Of a stretch of 64,000 nt of DNA, positions 1-8,320 are shown piece by piece. A program made the translations under genes and the position numbers. The stretch covers positions 226,464 to 290,463 of the forward strand of contig NZ_JABXKK010000116.1 of the NCBI RefSeq assembly GCF_017115045.1. Reading direction: 5' to 3'. The notes under the pieces are model-generated. The model was not told the origin of the DNA and did no database searches. It saw only the letters and a list, made by a program, of their open reading frames with translations. This DNA is from Nostoc sp. NMS8. Lineage in GTDB: Bacteria > Cyanobacteriota > Cyanobacteriia > Cyanobacteriales > Nostocaceae. Numbering within the stretch: position 1 is the stretch's first letter; every line of letters begins with the position of its first letter.

Positions 1-126
1 TTAATGTATCGACTTGCATTGTTAATGCATCGACTTGCATTGTTAATGTATCGGCTTGCACTGTTAATGCATCGACTTGCATTGTTAATGCATCGACTTG
101 CATTGTTAATGTATCGGCTTGCATTA
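1..126. repeat. Six tandem copies of a 21-bp repeat
   Basis: Six consecutive 21-bp units of the form TTAATG(T/C)ATCG(A/G)CTTGCA run without spacers from the first base of the window, so the array may extend upstream. Units vary only at three or four positions. 21 is a multiple of three and the array is open in one frame (a repeating Met-x-Arg-Leu-Ala-Leu-Leu heptapeptide), but no ribosome binding site or family resemblance supports translation. It is best read as a noncoding tandem repeat. Confidence 0.85.
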
Positions 127-160
127 AAAACGCTACGCTTTTACACCATGTTCTTAATGC

Positions 161-327
161 TTAGAGGTTGTTTGAAAAGTGTTTCGCTGTAACTTTAGGC
201 ACTTTAGATCCCCCCTAACCCCCCTTAAAAAGGGGGGAACCGGAATCAAAGTCCCCCTTTTTAAGGGGGATTTAGGGGGATCTAAAATTTTAGATACCGA
301 CAAGAGGACTTTTCAAACATCTTCTTA
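161..327. mobile_element. MITE-like element with imperfect 20-bp terminal inverted repeats
   Basis: The left end (161-180, containing TTTGAAAAGT) and right end (308-327, containing ACTTTTCAAACA) are inverted copies matching at about 17 of 20 positions. The interior holds a second, GC-rich palindrome at 204-285 (GATCCCCC...GGGGGATC). There is no coding capacity. The same terminal sequence recurs at 36126-36326 around a different interior, which supports a non-autonomous mobile element. No transposase source is in the window. Confidence 0.65.
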
Positions 328-651
328 GAGACTTCTAAATAAAAAATATTCAATTAACTCTTGTGGGGTGGGCAACATGAGCGTTCAGTTTATATGGCTC
401 TCGTGTCGCGACCCCACAAAATTGCATAATTTATTTCTTGGAGTTCCCTTATGTCATTGCGAAATCCCAAAGTAACACTGTAGGAATCGGAATCACTACG
501 CTAGTTGGCACAAGCGCCTGCTAGAGCAAGTCCTGACGTAGATTACAGAATCTCCGTACCTTCAGGTCGGGGAGTATCAATGACACCTTGAGAGTATCGT
601 CTAAAATAGACTCTGCCATAAAAGCTATTTGCTGGGTAAATTGGGATATAG
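328..651. other. Noncoding stretch with one long-armed inverted repeat
   Basis: No convincing reading frame is present. A 9-10 bp inverted repeat (TTGTGGGGT near 360 and ACCCCACAA near 411) encloses about 42 nt. It could be a structured RNA or another dispersed repeat. I see no recognisable promoter for the acetyltransferase that follows. Confidence 0.4.
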
Positions 652-1185
652 ATGCGGAAAATTTTTCTGTGTAAACTTGACCAGCAAATGGTAATGAAAA
701 ACTATTATCAAGATTTTATAATTCGTGATTGGGTGCAAAGCGATCGCACAAGAGCCGCCGAAGTCATCAGTTATGTATTATCAGAATACGGTTTGGGTTG
801 GGAACCAAACGGTGCTGACCGAGATGTGCTGCGAGTAGAGGAATATTATTTAGCTACTGGGGGAGAGTTTTGGGTAATTGAACACCAAAGCCAGTTAGTC
901 GGTACTGGAGCATACTACCCCATACACCGAGGCGAAAAAGCTGTAGAAATCCGCAAAATGTATCTTTTGCCCAGCATCAGGGGTTTGGGATTAGGGAAAT
1001 ATTTGTTACAACAGCTAGAAGCAGCGATCGCAAAGCGTGGTTTTCAGGAAATTTGGATTGAAACCGCCAGTGTTTTGGTGGAAGCAGTCAAGCTGTATGA
1101 AAGCAACGGTTACACTCCAGCAACAGGAGTAGAAACAACAAGGTGCGATCGCGTGTATGTGAAGTCATTAGTCTTTGACCAATGA
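652..1185 (+). CDS. GNAT family N-acetyltransferase
   Basis: A predicted acetyl-CoA-dependent N-acyltransferase of unknown substrate. The GNAT core is visible: a strand with EIRKMYLLP, then the acetyl-CoA pyrophosphate loop R-G-L-G-L-G-K around residues 110-116, and a C-terminal ETASVLVEAVKLYESNGY motif typical of the family's last helix and strand. At 177 aa it is a normal single-domain size. The start is uncertain: in-frame ATGs at 688 and 694 would remove 12 or 14 residues, and none of the three has a strong Shine-Dalgarno sequence. It is followed on the same strand by the ComF-like gene. Confidence 0.85.
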   Translation: MRKIFLCKLDQQMVMKNYYQDFIIRDWVQSDRTRAAEVISYVLSEYGLGWEPNGADRDVLRVEEYYLATGGEFWVIEHQSQLVGTGAYYPIHRGEKAVEIRKMYLLPSIRGLGLGKYLLQQLEAAIAKRGFQEIWIETASVLVEAVKLYESNGYTPATGVETTRCDRVYVKSLVFDQ

Positions 1186-1204
1186 CTAATGACTAATGAC
1201 TAAG
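1183..1204. repeat. Heptanucleotide short tandem repeat (AATGACT type)
   Basis: Three copies of a TGACTAA-type heptamer overlap the stop region of the acetyltransferase gene. Related AATGACTAATGAC/ATTGGTCATT strings recur at 12966-13033, 20308-20365 and 22884-22900. They match the short tandemly repeated repetitive sequences known from heterocystous cyanobacteria. Confidence 0.7.
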
Positions 1205-1215
1205 GACAATTCTAA

Positions 1216-1893
1216 ATGCAAATTTGGATTAAAAATCTCACAGGCTTACTCAATCTTTTTCTCCAATCCCATTGCCCCCTATGTCAACGCGCAACTTCTC
1301 AAGAATTCTGTCAGAACTGCACTAGACAACTGCAAAAATGTCAACGTAAAGACCCCATTTCTCTATGGCAAGAGCCAATACCAGTGTTTGGCTGGGGGGA
1401 GTATGGTGGCCCAGTGAAACGAGCGATCGCGGCGATGAAATACGAAAATCAACCCCAGATAGCTCGTCCTTTGGGTCAATGGTTAGGAGAAGCATGGTTG
1501 TTAAATTCACCGAGGCGAGATAGCCAGCCTGTGGTAGTTCCCATCCCACTCCACGCTAGCAAACAAAAGCAACGTAAATATAATCAAGCCGCACTGATCG
1601 CACAAAGCTTCTGCGAAATAACTGGATTAAAATTGAAACTAAACGGTCTAGTAAGAGTGCGAGAAACAGAAGCGCAATTTGGTTTATCGGTATCTAAACG
1701 AGAAAAAAACTTGACTCAAGCTTTTGCTGTTGGGCAAGAATTTCGCCATCGTCCCCCAAATGTTCCAGTGTTGTTAGTGGACGACATTTATACTACTGGT
1801 GCTACTGCCAGGTCTGCTGTGCAAACACTTCGTCAGTATGGAATTGTAGTCTTAGGATTAGTAGCTGTAGCCACTGCTGTCAAAGACGGATGA
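1216..1893 (+). CDS. ComF-family phosphoribosyltransferase-like protein
   Basis: It resembles ComF/GntX proteins, associated in other bacteria with DNA uptake or use. An N-terminal zinc-knuckle pattern (C-P-L-C ... C-Q-N-C, about residues 21-35) is followed by a type I phosphoribosyltransferase domain with the PRPP-binding signature VLLVDDIYTTGAT near residues 187-199. The 225-aa length is typical. The substrate is unknown, and a link to natural competence is inference from the family. It lies about 30 nt behind the acetyltransferase, with a heptanucleotide repeat between them. Confidence 0.88.
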   Translation: MQIWIKNLTGLLNLFLQSHCPLCQRATSQEFCQNCTRQLQKCQRKDPISLWQEPIPVFGWGEYGGPVKRAIAAMKYENQPQIARPLGQWLGEAWLLNSPRRDSQPVVVPIPLHASKQKQRKYNQAALIAQSFCEITGLKLKLNGLVRVRETEAQFGLSVSKREKNLTQAFAVGQEFRHRPPNVPVLLVDDIYTTGATARSAVQTLRQYGIVVLGLVAVATAVKDG

Positions 1894-1958
1894 AGGACTG
1901 ATTTTCTTGATAAATTGACCGAATTATCCTATTTTTGTAGAAAAATTGCTTGAAATAT

Positions 1959-2414
1959 ATGAATAAAGTTTCTACGGCAGGTTTAAAGCAACTCATCATC
2001 ATTCCTGCCACATTGCTGGCAATCGGCATAAGTACAAGTGCAGCTTTTGCTCAAAATAAGTTGTATAGTCCAATTCCTTTATCTAACAGTACTGAAATTA
2101 CTGATAGCCTCTCAGACAAAGACATTCCCACTGGTCAAGGTGGGTTTGCTCGTGATTATACAGTGAAGTTAGAGAAGGGCGATAATTTAGCAGTTGATCT
2201 GTCATCTGAAAACTTTGACAGCATCATCACACTACTAGCGCCTGATGGTTCGACTCTGGCAGAAAATGATGATGGCCCTGATGGTACTAGCAATTCCCTA
2301 TTATTTACTCGCATCGTAGAGACAGGGAATTATGTGATTCGTGTCCGGTCTTTTGGGGAAACTGGGGTTGGGGCTTTTAAACTCAAGGTGACAAAGTTGC
2401 AACCGATTAAATGA
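1959..2414 (+). CDS. Secreted protein with PPC (pre-peptidase C-terminal) domain
   Basis: The N-terminus has a lysine, a hydrophobic stretch (LIIIPATLLAIGIS) and a probable AFA-Q signal peptidase site, so it is predicted to be exported. The remaining ~115 residues match the PPC beta-sandwich pattern: a DYTVKLEKGDNLAVDL strand pair, FDSIITLLAPDGSTLAENDDG, and a NYVIRVRSFG repeat with a GAFKLKV ending. No protease domain is attached, so this is a stand-alone PPC protein of unknown role. An upstream TTG at 1950 is in frame, but the ATG at 1959 gives a normal signal peptide. Confidence 0.85.
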   Translation: MNKVSTAGLKQLIIIPATLLAIGISTSAAFAQNKLYSPIPLSNSTEITDSLSDKDIPTGQGGFARDYTVKLEKGDNLAVDLSSENFDSIITLLAPDGSTLAENDDGPDGTSNSLLFTRIVETGNYVIRVRSFGETGVGAFKLKVTKLQPIK

Positions 2415-2415
2415 A

Positions 2416-2440
2416 GTGGGCATTGGGCATTGGGCATTGG
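2416..2440. repeat. Short heptanucleotide tandem repeat (GGGCATT)
   Basis: Three copies of GGGCATT follow immediately after the PPC gene, in the gap between convergent genes. It belongs to the same class of heptamer repeats seen elsewhere in the window. Confidence 0.65.
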
Positions 2441-2477
2441 TTAATTAATTCCTTTTCCCCTGCTCATTACTCATTTA

Positions 2478-3251
2478 TTAAAAAACGGTAAACATACAGA
2501 GAAATAAGGCTTCAGTCCACTCAACGACTGCGCCGTAGGTATCTCCAGTGTGTCCGCCTAGTTTGTGGTTGAACCATGCACCAGTTAAACTGGCGATCGC
2601 ACTTCCAACTACGATCATTGCCAGTGCGAGAAATAGTTGCTGTTTATCTATCAGCCAAAGTAAACCACTCAAACTTAACAACAACAACAATCCTGGTAAT
2701 AAATCTTTGTAAGAACGAATGGCTTGTTTGTGAAATGCACCTTTACCAGTTGCTTTTAGATAGGGATATCGGGCGATCGCTAGTTGCTGTCCCCAACGTC
2801 CCCAGCCACAAGCAGCCATCAGCAATAACCAACGGTTTTCTGGCATATCTGTCAAGGCGGTTATTTTCAGTATCACCAAGGCGATCGCAGCCATTGCCCC
2901 AAAGGCTCCTGTGGCACTATCTGTCATCACCTCCAATCGCCGATCTGGATCGCCCACAGCCAAACCATCGGCAGTATCCATTGCCCCATCTAAGTGCAAT
3001 CCTCCTGTGATGCCAATCCAAACACTTACTACCAAAGCACTACGAGTTAGCACGGGCATACCAATATAATCCATCCCCGTATCCACTAACCCTAAAATTC
3101 CCCCAATTATCAACCCAACAAGCACTGCAAGACGTGCCACTCCCCGAAAGTCCAATCCGCTCAAATACGGCAGTGGAATAATTGTATAAAATATGATGCT
3201 AGCTGCCAGCTTTAACAGCAGCTTTTTCCACCACTGTTGCTGTTTCGTCAT
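2478..3251 (-). CDS. cobS: Adenosylcobinamide-GDP ribazoletransferase (cobalamin synthase)
   Basis: This membrane enzyme joins adenosylcobinamide-GDP and alpha-ribazole (or its phosphate) in the last steps of the cobalamin nucleotide-loop pathway. The family signature TGGLHLDGAMDTADGLAVGDPDRRLEVM, with its Asp residues, is present near residues 84-111. It is followed by a GAFGAMA segment and several hydrophobic helices. The frame stays open upstream to an ATG at 3314, but the start MTKQQQWW fits the family better and gives 257 aa. No other cobalamin genes and no recognisable cobalamin riboswitch are nearby. Confidence 0.92.
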   Translation of the reverse strand: MTKQQQWWKKLLLKLAASIIFYTIIPLPYLSGLDFRGVARLAVLVGLIIGGILGLVDTGMDYIGMPVLTRSALVVSVWIGITGGLHLDGAMDTADGLAVGDPDRRLEVMTDSATGAFGAMAAIALVILKITALTDMPENRWLLLMAACGWGRWGQQLAIARYPYLKATGKGAFHKQAIRSYKDLLPGLLLLLSLSGLLWLIDKQQLFLALAMIVVGSAIASLTGAWFNHKLGGHTGDTYGAVVEWTEALFLCMFTVF

Positions 3252-3626
3252 CGGAATAACATTAATTTTTGGTAAACTGCTGGATAATAGTCTTGATTTC
3301 GGTACAACCGACATGACCAGACTTTAAAACTTTAGATAAGATTTACTTCTACCAAACATTCTCCTTGAAAATTTTGTTATGCTTGTCTAAGTGATAAGTA
3401 AATAATCTTAGGTAGTTTTTATACAAAAACGAATGATTTAGGAAGTGAAAATTCCATCAGGGAGCAAAATTTGTGTTTTGTATTCGTTAACTAAAAACTT
3501 CCTCCAAATTATTAGACGATTGCCCCATAAAATTGATATTTTTTTAAATGTAGGGAGTAAACAAGCTACTCAATTATGACAGTTTAGCTATGTTGCCGCT
3601 CTCCTTAACTCAATCGCCATTTTCCT
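3252..3626. other. Intergenic region between divergent genes
   Basis: The AT-rich stretch separates cobS from a divergently transcribed hypothetical gene, so it should hold both promoters. I see no terminator, riboswitch or repeat. Confidence 0.4.
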
Positions 3627-4079
3627 ATGAGTCACCATCTACCCGACACCAGGATACCAGCTCCGTGCATTATTAACACGGGCATCATTGTGAATAAGCT
3701 CGACATCCGGCGATTGCTGGCAGATTTAGGTCGAGTCCACTACATCTACACCCAAGAAGATAAGGTACTGAGCGAGGGTGAAGGGGATGTGATGGAAGTT
3801 TTTGCCAATCCACAAAGGTCTACCTTAGTGGCTAACAATGCGTTATATCTGAATGTTTGTAGTTTTGATTACTTGGAACTCAAACAGTCACCGCAGCAAG
3901 AAACCTACTTCGATTTGATGCAAGAAGGAGTGTGTCTGCGGTTGATTCCCCGATCAACCCCTTTACAAGAGCGACGAGAGCGAAGCTTCAATGTCAGTGC
4001 CATAGAAGCGATGATGGAGCAAGTACTCTCCGCTAGGTGGGATGCAGAAATCGACGATGACTGTTCTGATTCTTTCTAA
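3627..4079 (+). CDS. Conserved hypothetical protein, 150 aa
   Basis: I do not recognise a named family. The protein is soluble, with no signal peptide or membrane segment. It has an acidic C-terminus (AEIDDDCSDSF) and a basic stretch (LQERRERS) before it. Composition and codon use are like the neighbouring genes, with several HIP1-free but normal codons. It lies 227 nt upstream of tgt on the same strand. A function cannot be assigned. Confidence 0.7.
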   Translation: MSHHLPDTRIPAPCIINTGIIVNKLDIRRLLADLGRVHYIYTQEDKVLSEGEGDVMEVFANPQRSTLVANNALYLNVCSFDYLELKQSPQQETYFDLMQEGVCLRLIPRSTPLQERRERSFNVSAIEAMMEQVLSARWDAEIDDDCSDSF

Positions 4080-4306
4080 ATAACAATTATTTTGAGTATA
4101 TACTCGTAAAGTTGGTAACTAGGTTAGTAGTGAATGCTTAAGTATTCACTAAAATTCAATTACCAGTTTTTATATTTGTCCATAATTTAGCCAAATAATA
4201 TTAATTTTGCCCTAATACCATTTGGTTTTATGGCTGCTAGTTATGGATTTCTGAAACTCTTGATCAATTAGCGTTTCACAATCCAAAATCTAAAATCCAA
4301 AATGGC

Positions 4307-5455
4307 ATGAGTGCGAATTTTTCTTTTCAATGTCTTGCTTGCTGTAGCCAAACCAAAGCTAGAGCCGGAGTGTTTTTCACCCCTCACGGTCTTGTCGAAA
4401 CCCCCAGATTTATGCCAGTAGGAACGCTGGCAAATGTCAAAACTATCACCCCAGCCCAGCTACGAGATACTGGGGCACAAATGATCTTATCCAATACTTA
4501 TCATCTTCACCTACAACCAGGCGAAGCGATTGTGGCTGGAGGTGGTGGGTTGCACAAATTTATGGGATGGAATGGCCCAATGCTCACAGATTCGGGTGGG
4601 TTTCAGGTCTTCAGCCTCAGCGAGATGCGAAAAATTACTGAAGAAGGTGTAACTTTCCGCTCACCCCATGATGGACGAATTATTAACTTAACACCAGAAC
4701 GCTCCATTGAGATTCAAAATACTTTGGGGGCAGATGTGATTATGGCTTTTGATGAGTGTCCACCCTACCCAGCGACTCGCGAAGAAGTGGAAACCGCAAC
4801 TGAGCGCACTTACCGCTGGTTAGAACGCTGCATAACGGCTCATCAAAACAGTGAGCAGGCTTTGTTTGGAATTGTGCAAGGTGGCGTGTATTTGGATTTG
4901 CGTTGCCGTGCGGCGGAAGCTTTGGCTAAATTGGATTTGCCCGGATACGCCATTGGTGGCGTAAGTGTGGGAGAACCACCGGAAATGATGGCTGAGATTG
5001 TCAAAGTGACAGCACCACTTTTACCCCCCGATAAGCCACGTTATTTGATGGGTGTGGGTACTTATCGGGAAATGGCGATCGCGATCGCATCTGGTGTAGA
5101 TTTATTTGATTGTGTAATTCCCACCCGCTGGGCGAGGCATGGAACGGCGATAGTCCAAGGCGGACGCTGGAATTTGAAAAATGCTAAGTTTCGTGAAGAT
5201 TTTACGCCATTAGATGAAACTTGTCACTGCTACACTTGTCAAAATTTTAGCCGTGCTTACATCTCTCATTTAGTGCGATCGCAGGAAATTTTGGCTTATA
5301 CCTTGTTGAGCATTCACAACATTACCGAGCTAATTCGCTTTACGCAAAAAATTAGAGAAGCAATATTGAGCGATCGCTTCGTCGCGGAATTTGGACACTG
5401 GCTCAACTCATCTGAATCAGCGCCAGATGAGGGGGAAATTACAAATGACTATTGA
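4307..5455 (+). CDS. tgt: tRNA-guanine(34) transglycosylase
   Basis: It exchanges guanine at the wobble position of GUN-anticodon tRNAs for the queuosine precursor preQ1. Both catalytic aspartates are visible: Asp95 in DSGGFQ and Asp268 in DLFDCVIPTR. So are the zinc ligands Cys306, Cys308, Cys311 and His337. The 382-aa length is normal for bacterial Tgt. psbK follows 78 nt downstream on the same strand, an arrangement often seen in cyanobacteria. Confidence 0.97.
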   Translation: MSANFSFQCLACCSQTKARAGVFFTPHGLVETPRFMPVGTLANVKTITPAQLRDTGAQMILSNTYHLHLQPGEAIVAGGGGLHKFMGWNGPMLTDSGGFQVFSLSEMRKITEEGVTFRSPHDGRIINLTPERSIEIQNTLGADVIMAFDECPPYPATREEVETATERTYRWLERCITAHQNSEQALFGIVQGGVYLDLRCRAAEALAKLDLPGYAIGGVSVGEPPEMMAEIVKVTAPLLPPDKPRYLMGVGTYREMAIAIASGVDLFDCVIPTRWARHGTAIVQGGRWNLKNAKFREDFTPLDETCHCYTCQNFSRAYISHLVRSQEILAYTLLSIHNITELIRFTQKIREAILSDRFVAEFGHWLNSSESAPDEGEITNDY

Positions 5456-5533
5456 CCAATGATCGATACTCAAACCATGTTAAGATACTTCTCAATTATG
5501 AAAGCTGTGTTGGATAGTTGGATTTAAACAAAC

Positions 5534-5671
5534 ATGGAAGCAGCACTTTTATTAGCAAAACTGCCTGAAGCTTACCAAATCTTCGATCCTTTGGTAGACG
5601 TTCTCCCAGTCATCCCCGTATTCTTCTTGTTGCTTGCTTTCGTTTGGCAAGCAGCCGTAGGATTTAGGTAA
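5534..5671 (+). CDS. psbK: Photosystem II reaction centre protein K
   Basis: A 45-codon gene encoding a single-pass thylakoid membrane subunit of photosystem II near CP43. It has the PsbK pattern: a short cleavable leader ending before [20 protein letters not shown], then one hydrophobic helix, ending in WQAAVGFR. The conserved K-L-P-E-A-Y and the W-Q-A-x-V-G-F-R end make the assignment firm. A strong intrinsic terminator follows within 25 nt, so transcription probably stops here. Confidence 0.95.
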
Positions 5672-5691
5672 GTTAATCTATTTTTCAATTT

Positions 5692-5723
5692 ATAGGACAG
5701 GTACTCTACCTGTCCTATTTTTT
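5692..5723 (+). terminator. Intrinsic terminator downstream of psbK
   Basis: A perfect 12-bp stem (ATAGGACAGGTA / TACCTGTCCTAT) with a 3-nt loop is followed by a run of T residues, 20 nt after the psbK stop codon. Confidence 0.92.
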
Positions 5724-5855
5724 GTGATGCTATATTTGAGAAAGTTAACATTTATTAATATTTTGTAATGAATTAATATAATAAATATGATCTTAATCTA
5801 GCCATGTCAATATGAAGCCTTGAAAGCCAAGCTTACAGTCAAGGAGGAGTCAGTT

Positions 5856-6152
5856 ATGGGCAATATCAAATTTGTTAAAGAGAATAAAGAAGTAGTAGCG
5901 GCAGATGGTGCTAATCTCCGGCTTAAGGCGATCCAAAATGGTATTGATATATATACATTGATTGGCAAGATGACCAATTGCGGTGGTAATGGTCAATGTG
6001 GTACTTGTGTTGTAGAGATAGTCGAAGGACTAGCAAATCTTTCGCCCCGCACAGACGTAGAAAACCGGAAATTCAAGAAAAAGCCGGAAAATTACCGCCT
6101 TGCCTGTCAAACTTTAGTGAATGGCTCAGTCAGCGTAGTCACGAAGCCTTAA
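5856..6152 (+). CDS. 2Fe-2S ferredoxin-like protein
   Basis: A 98-aa electron-transfer protein with the plant/adrenodoxin-type 2Fe-2S loop: CGGNGQCGTCVVEI gives C-x5-C-x2-C, and the distant fourth ligand lies in RLACQTLVNG. It resembles the small cyanobacterial ferredoxins related to chlorosome-type ferredoxin rather than photosynthetic PetF. The frame is open further upstream to a TTG, but the ATG chosen here has an AAGGAGG Shine-Dalgarno 8 nt ahead. The redox partner is unknown. Confidence 0.9.
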   Translation: MGNIKFVKENKEVVAADGANLRLKAIQNGIDIYTLIGKMTNCGGNGQCGTCVVEIVEGLANLSPRTDVENRKFKKKPENYRLACQTLVNGSVSVVTKP

Positions 6153-6217
6153 GTTATTTTGTATCCAGTCAGTAGTCAAAATACTTACCAAAATTGAGTA
6201 AACTCAATTTAAATTTT

Positions 6218-6313
6218 GCTAGCGCAGCGTTAGCGAGTCCGCGTACCCTTACAGGGAAGCAAGCTACGCTTTTAGCGTCTGTCTGCGACACGCTGCGCGA
6301 ACGTAGAGAGCGT
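6218..6313. repeat. Dispersed palindromic repeat (GTTAGCGAG...GAAGCAAGCTAC type)
   Basis: The segment contains GTTAGCGAGTCCGCG, GGAAGCAAGCTACG and CGTAGAGAGCGT. The same three blocks recur in order at 10266-10328, and a reverse-oriented piece (GTAGCTTGCTTCCC) lies near 47682-47695. It lies in the noncoding gap between the ferredoxin and psbM. Confidence 0.7.
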
Positions 6314-6401
6314 CATTTTGAATTTGGAATTGGTATAATTCGGTCATCGATAATGGTATCCTAATGTTGTTGACTGGAAATTTAAGAGAGGCTTTCTTGC
6401 T

Positions 6402-6518
6402 ATGCAAGTTAATGACCTGGGGTTCATAGCGAGCATTTTGTTCGTACTAGTCCCTGCTGTGTTTTTACTAATTCTGTACATCCAAACTGCTAGCCGCGAA
6501 GGTGGAAAAGATAGTTAA
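6402..6518 (+). CDS. psbM: Photosystem II reaction centre protein M
   Basis: A 38-codon gene for a single-pass thylakoid protein at the photosystem II dimer interface. The protein starts MQVNDLGFIASILFVLVPA and continues through one hydrophobic helix to a polar SREGGKDS tail, matching PsbM in length and sequence. An intrinsic terminator follows 21 nt after the stop codon. Confidence 0.95.
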   Translation: MQVNDLGFIASILFVLVPAVFLLILYIQTASREGGKDS

Positions 6519-6539
6519 GAGTTTGCGTATAAAATAAAT

Positions 6540-6571
6540 AACCCCTGCACCAATAGTGTAGGGGTTTTTAT
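6540..6571 (+). terminator. Intrinsic terminator downstream of psbM
   Basis: An 11-bp stem (AACCCCTGCAC / GTGTAGGGGTT, one G-T pair) with a 5-nt loop is followed by T residues. Confidence 0.9.
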
Positions 6572-6695
6572 TTATCAACTTAGTGCTGTTAGCACATGCT
6601 GAGGTAGTAAAGACAAGACAAATCTTATTTTTTTACTATCCTAGTCCAACAATTCTTATAGTTGTACCAATTTAATGTGAAGTTGCAGATATATT

Positions 6696-6823
6696 GATCC
6701 CCCTAAATCCCCCTTAAAAAGGGGGACTTTGATAGACGTTTTTCCGGTTCCCCCTTTTTAAGGGGAGCCAGCGCGGTCTTGGGGGTTTCCCCCATGAGCG
6801 ACTGGCGTGGGCTAGGGGGGATC
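6696..6823. repeat. GATCCCCC palindromic repeat carrying a nested hairpin
   Basis: The outer arms (GATCCCCCTAAATCCCCC... and ...GGGGGGATC) are the same palindrome found at 204-285. Compared with that copy, the right arm here is interrupted by an extra hairpin at about 6766-6810. Its core, at 6767-6805, begins GCCAGCG and ends CGACTGGC. A related hairpin is nested in a different repeat at 61955-61993. Confidence 0.75.
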
Positions 6824-6869
6824 GAATTCTATGCAGCTTCATAAAGAATTGGTATTAGGACTGTTTACT

Positions 6870-7721
6870 TTAAGCGATTGTCCGTGCCAACAATACCGGA
6901 CAAGTGGCATTGACTCGAACATAGTCAGACAAAGAAGATCCGATGAGTCTGTCTATATCAACAAAACTCTTAGCGATCGATGGACGGCGATCTGGAGAAC
7001 CGAGCAATAATAAGTCTATATTCAACTCCTCAGCCAATCGACAAATTTCTTCACCGGGTTTGCCGCTGCTGATATAAGAACGAGATTGAATACCTTGTTT
7101 TTCAGCTTCCGCAACTGCGGCTGCTAAAACTGGATTTTTATCTGAGTTAACTTTAGTTATTTCCGATTTTTTCCCACCTAAATCTGTACTAATATTTGCC
7201 AAAATTAACTCACCGCCTGGAATATCTCGCAGTAAAAACAATGCTAATTTTAAGCAATTTTTTGCTGAATCAGAGTTGTCTATTGCCACCATGATGCGCT
7301 TAATTCTTTTAACATAAATGTCATCTTTTACCAGCAACATGGGGCGAGAAGATAGCTGGAAAACATACTGGCTGACTGAGTTTGATAAAATCGATTGCAG
7401 CCGCTTCAGTCCGCGTGAACCCATAATAATCAAGTCAGCATCGATTTCATCAGCTACTTGGCAAACTACATCTTTGGGGTCGCCTTCCCGTAAAATGGAA
7501 GAAACCTGGCTAGGATCTAAGTTCAAAGTTTGAATAGCATTCGCCAGAATTTTACCACCATTTTCCCATTTAGTTGTCATGGTAGTAGCAGTACTTTGTG
7601 CCTGAACAACATGCAAAATTGTGACTTTTGCAGATTGAACTGAAGGGATTTCTTTCAGGGTTTTGAGCATTTCTTCTGCGTGTCCCAATCCCGATACAGC
7701 CAGCAAAATTCTTCTGATCAT
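6870..7721 (-). CDS. Tandem universal stress protein (two UspA domains)
   Basis: A cytoplasmic stress-associated nucleotide-binding-fold protein. Two Usp domains are fused: about residues 1-135, with IIMGSRGLKRLQSILSNSVS, and about 140-283, with LLLLGSPDRRPS and GSSLSDYVRVNATCPVLLA. The classic ATP motif G-x2-G-x9-G-S/T is only partly kept in either half, so ATP binding is uncertain. It is a single gene with no operon partner, ending 29 nt from its nearest repeat. Confidence 0.9.
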   Translation of the reverse strand: MIRRILLAVSGLGHAEEMLKTLKEIPSVQSAKVTILHVVQAQSTATTMTTKWENGGKILANAIQTLNLDPSQVSSILREGDPKDVVCQVADEIDADLIIMGSRGLKRLQSILSNSVSQYVFQLSSRPMLLVKDDIYVKRIKRIMVAIDNSDSAKNCLKLALFLLRDIPGGELILANISTDLGGKKSEITKVNSDKNPVLAAAVAEAEKQGIQSRSYISSGKPGEEICRLAEELNIDLLLLGSPDRRPSIAKSFVDIDRLIGSSLSDYVRVNATCPVLLARTIA

Positions 7722-8268
7722 ATTACGTATTTTTTGTGAAGTTTACTTTTTTTCGCTGTTAGTACTTGGCTTTGGTCGGATTTTCACCACCTTGCTCGAT
7801 AACCTAGTTAGTAAGTTGGCACAAATAAACTCTGTCTTTTAGTATTTAACACTCAAATAAATGGCAAACTATAAAAAACTAAACAAATGTTTAAGTTTAT
7901 TTGCACATAGTTACTTAAACTTTCAACTAGATTTCAAGTATTAAGCATACTCTCAATTTAGTCGGATAAACTTAATAAATTATGATGTTAGCTATTATTT
8001 TTAATCTATGTTTACTTTTTTTAATTAGAACTTAGTTAAGTATTGCAAAGAAATGCCAAAATAAATCTTCAGTAAAATTGATTCAGTGTAGGATATAGTA
8101 GGCGATAGCTACTGCCTAAAATAGCGTAACTTCCTTTGAAATTTCCCATATTTTCCGCCTTTTTAAGGCTATTTTAGTTTTGGTAACTTAGATATAATTT
8201 CTATCTATATCTAAACACCAGAGAAGTGCTGACACAATAGCATCCGAGTCATATTTCATACTATATTG
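7722..8268. other. AT-rich intergenic region
   Basis: It lies upstream of the Usp gene and downstream of phoD, both on the minus strand. I see no reading frame, RNA gene or repeat. It should contain the Usp promoter. Confidence 0.4.
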
Positions 8269-8297
8269 AAACCCCCCAAATATAATCTGAGGGGTTT
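8269..8297 (-). terminator. Probable terminator of phoD
   Basis: The arms AAACCCC and GGGGTTT pair over at least 7 bp around a ~14-nt loop, 24 nt past the phoD stop codon. The T tract on the minus strand is short. Confidence 0.6.
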
Positions 8298-8320
8298 GTT
8301 TGATTGGTTGTGAGATTTGG

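Noticed and set aside
1196..1417. 73-aa frame overlapping the start of the ComF-like gene
   Set aside because: The ComF frame contains the zinc-knuckle and PRTase motifs; the other frame has none.
3252..3626. Possible cobalamin riboswitch upstream of cobS
   Set aside because: No B12-box-like sequence or stem arrangement could be found on the minus strand.
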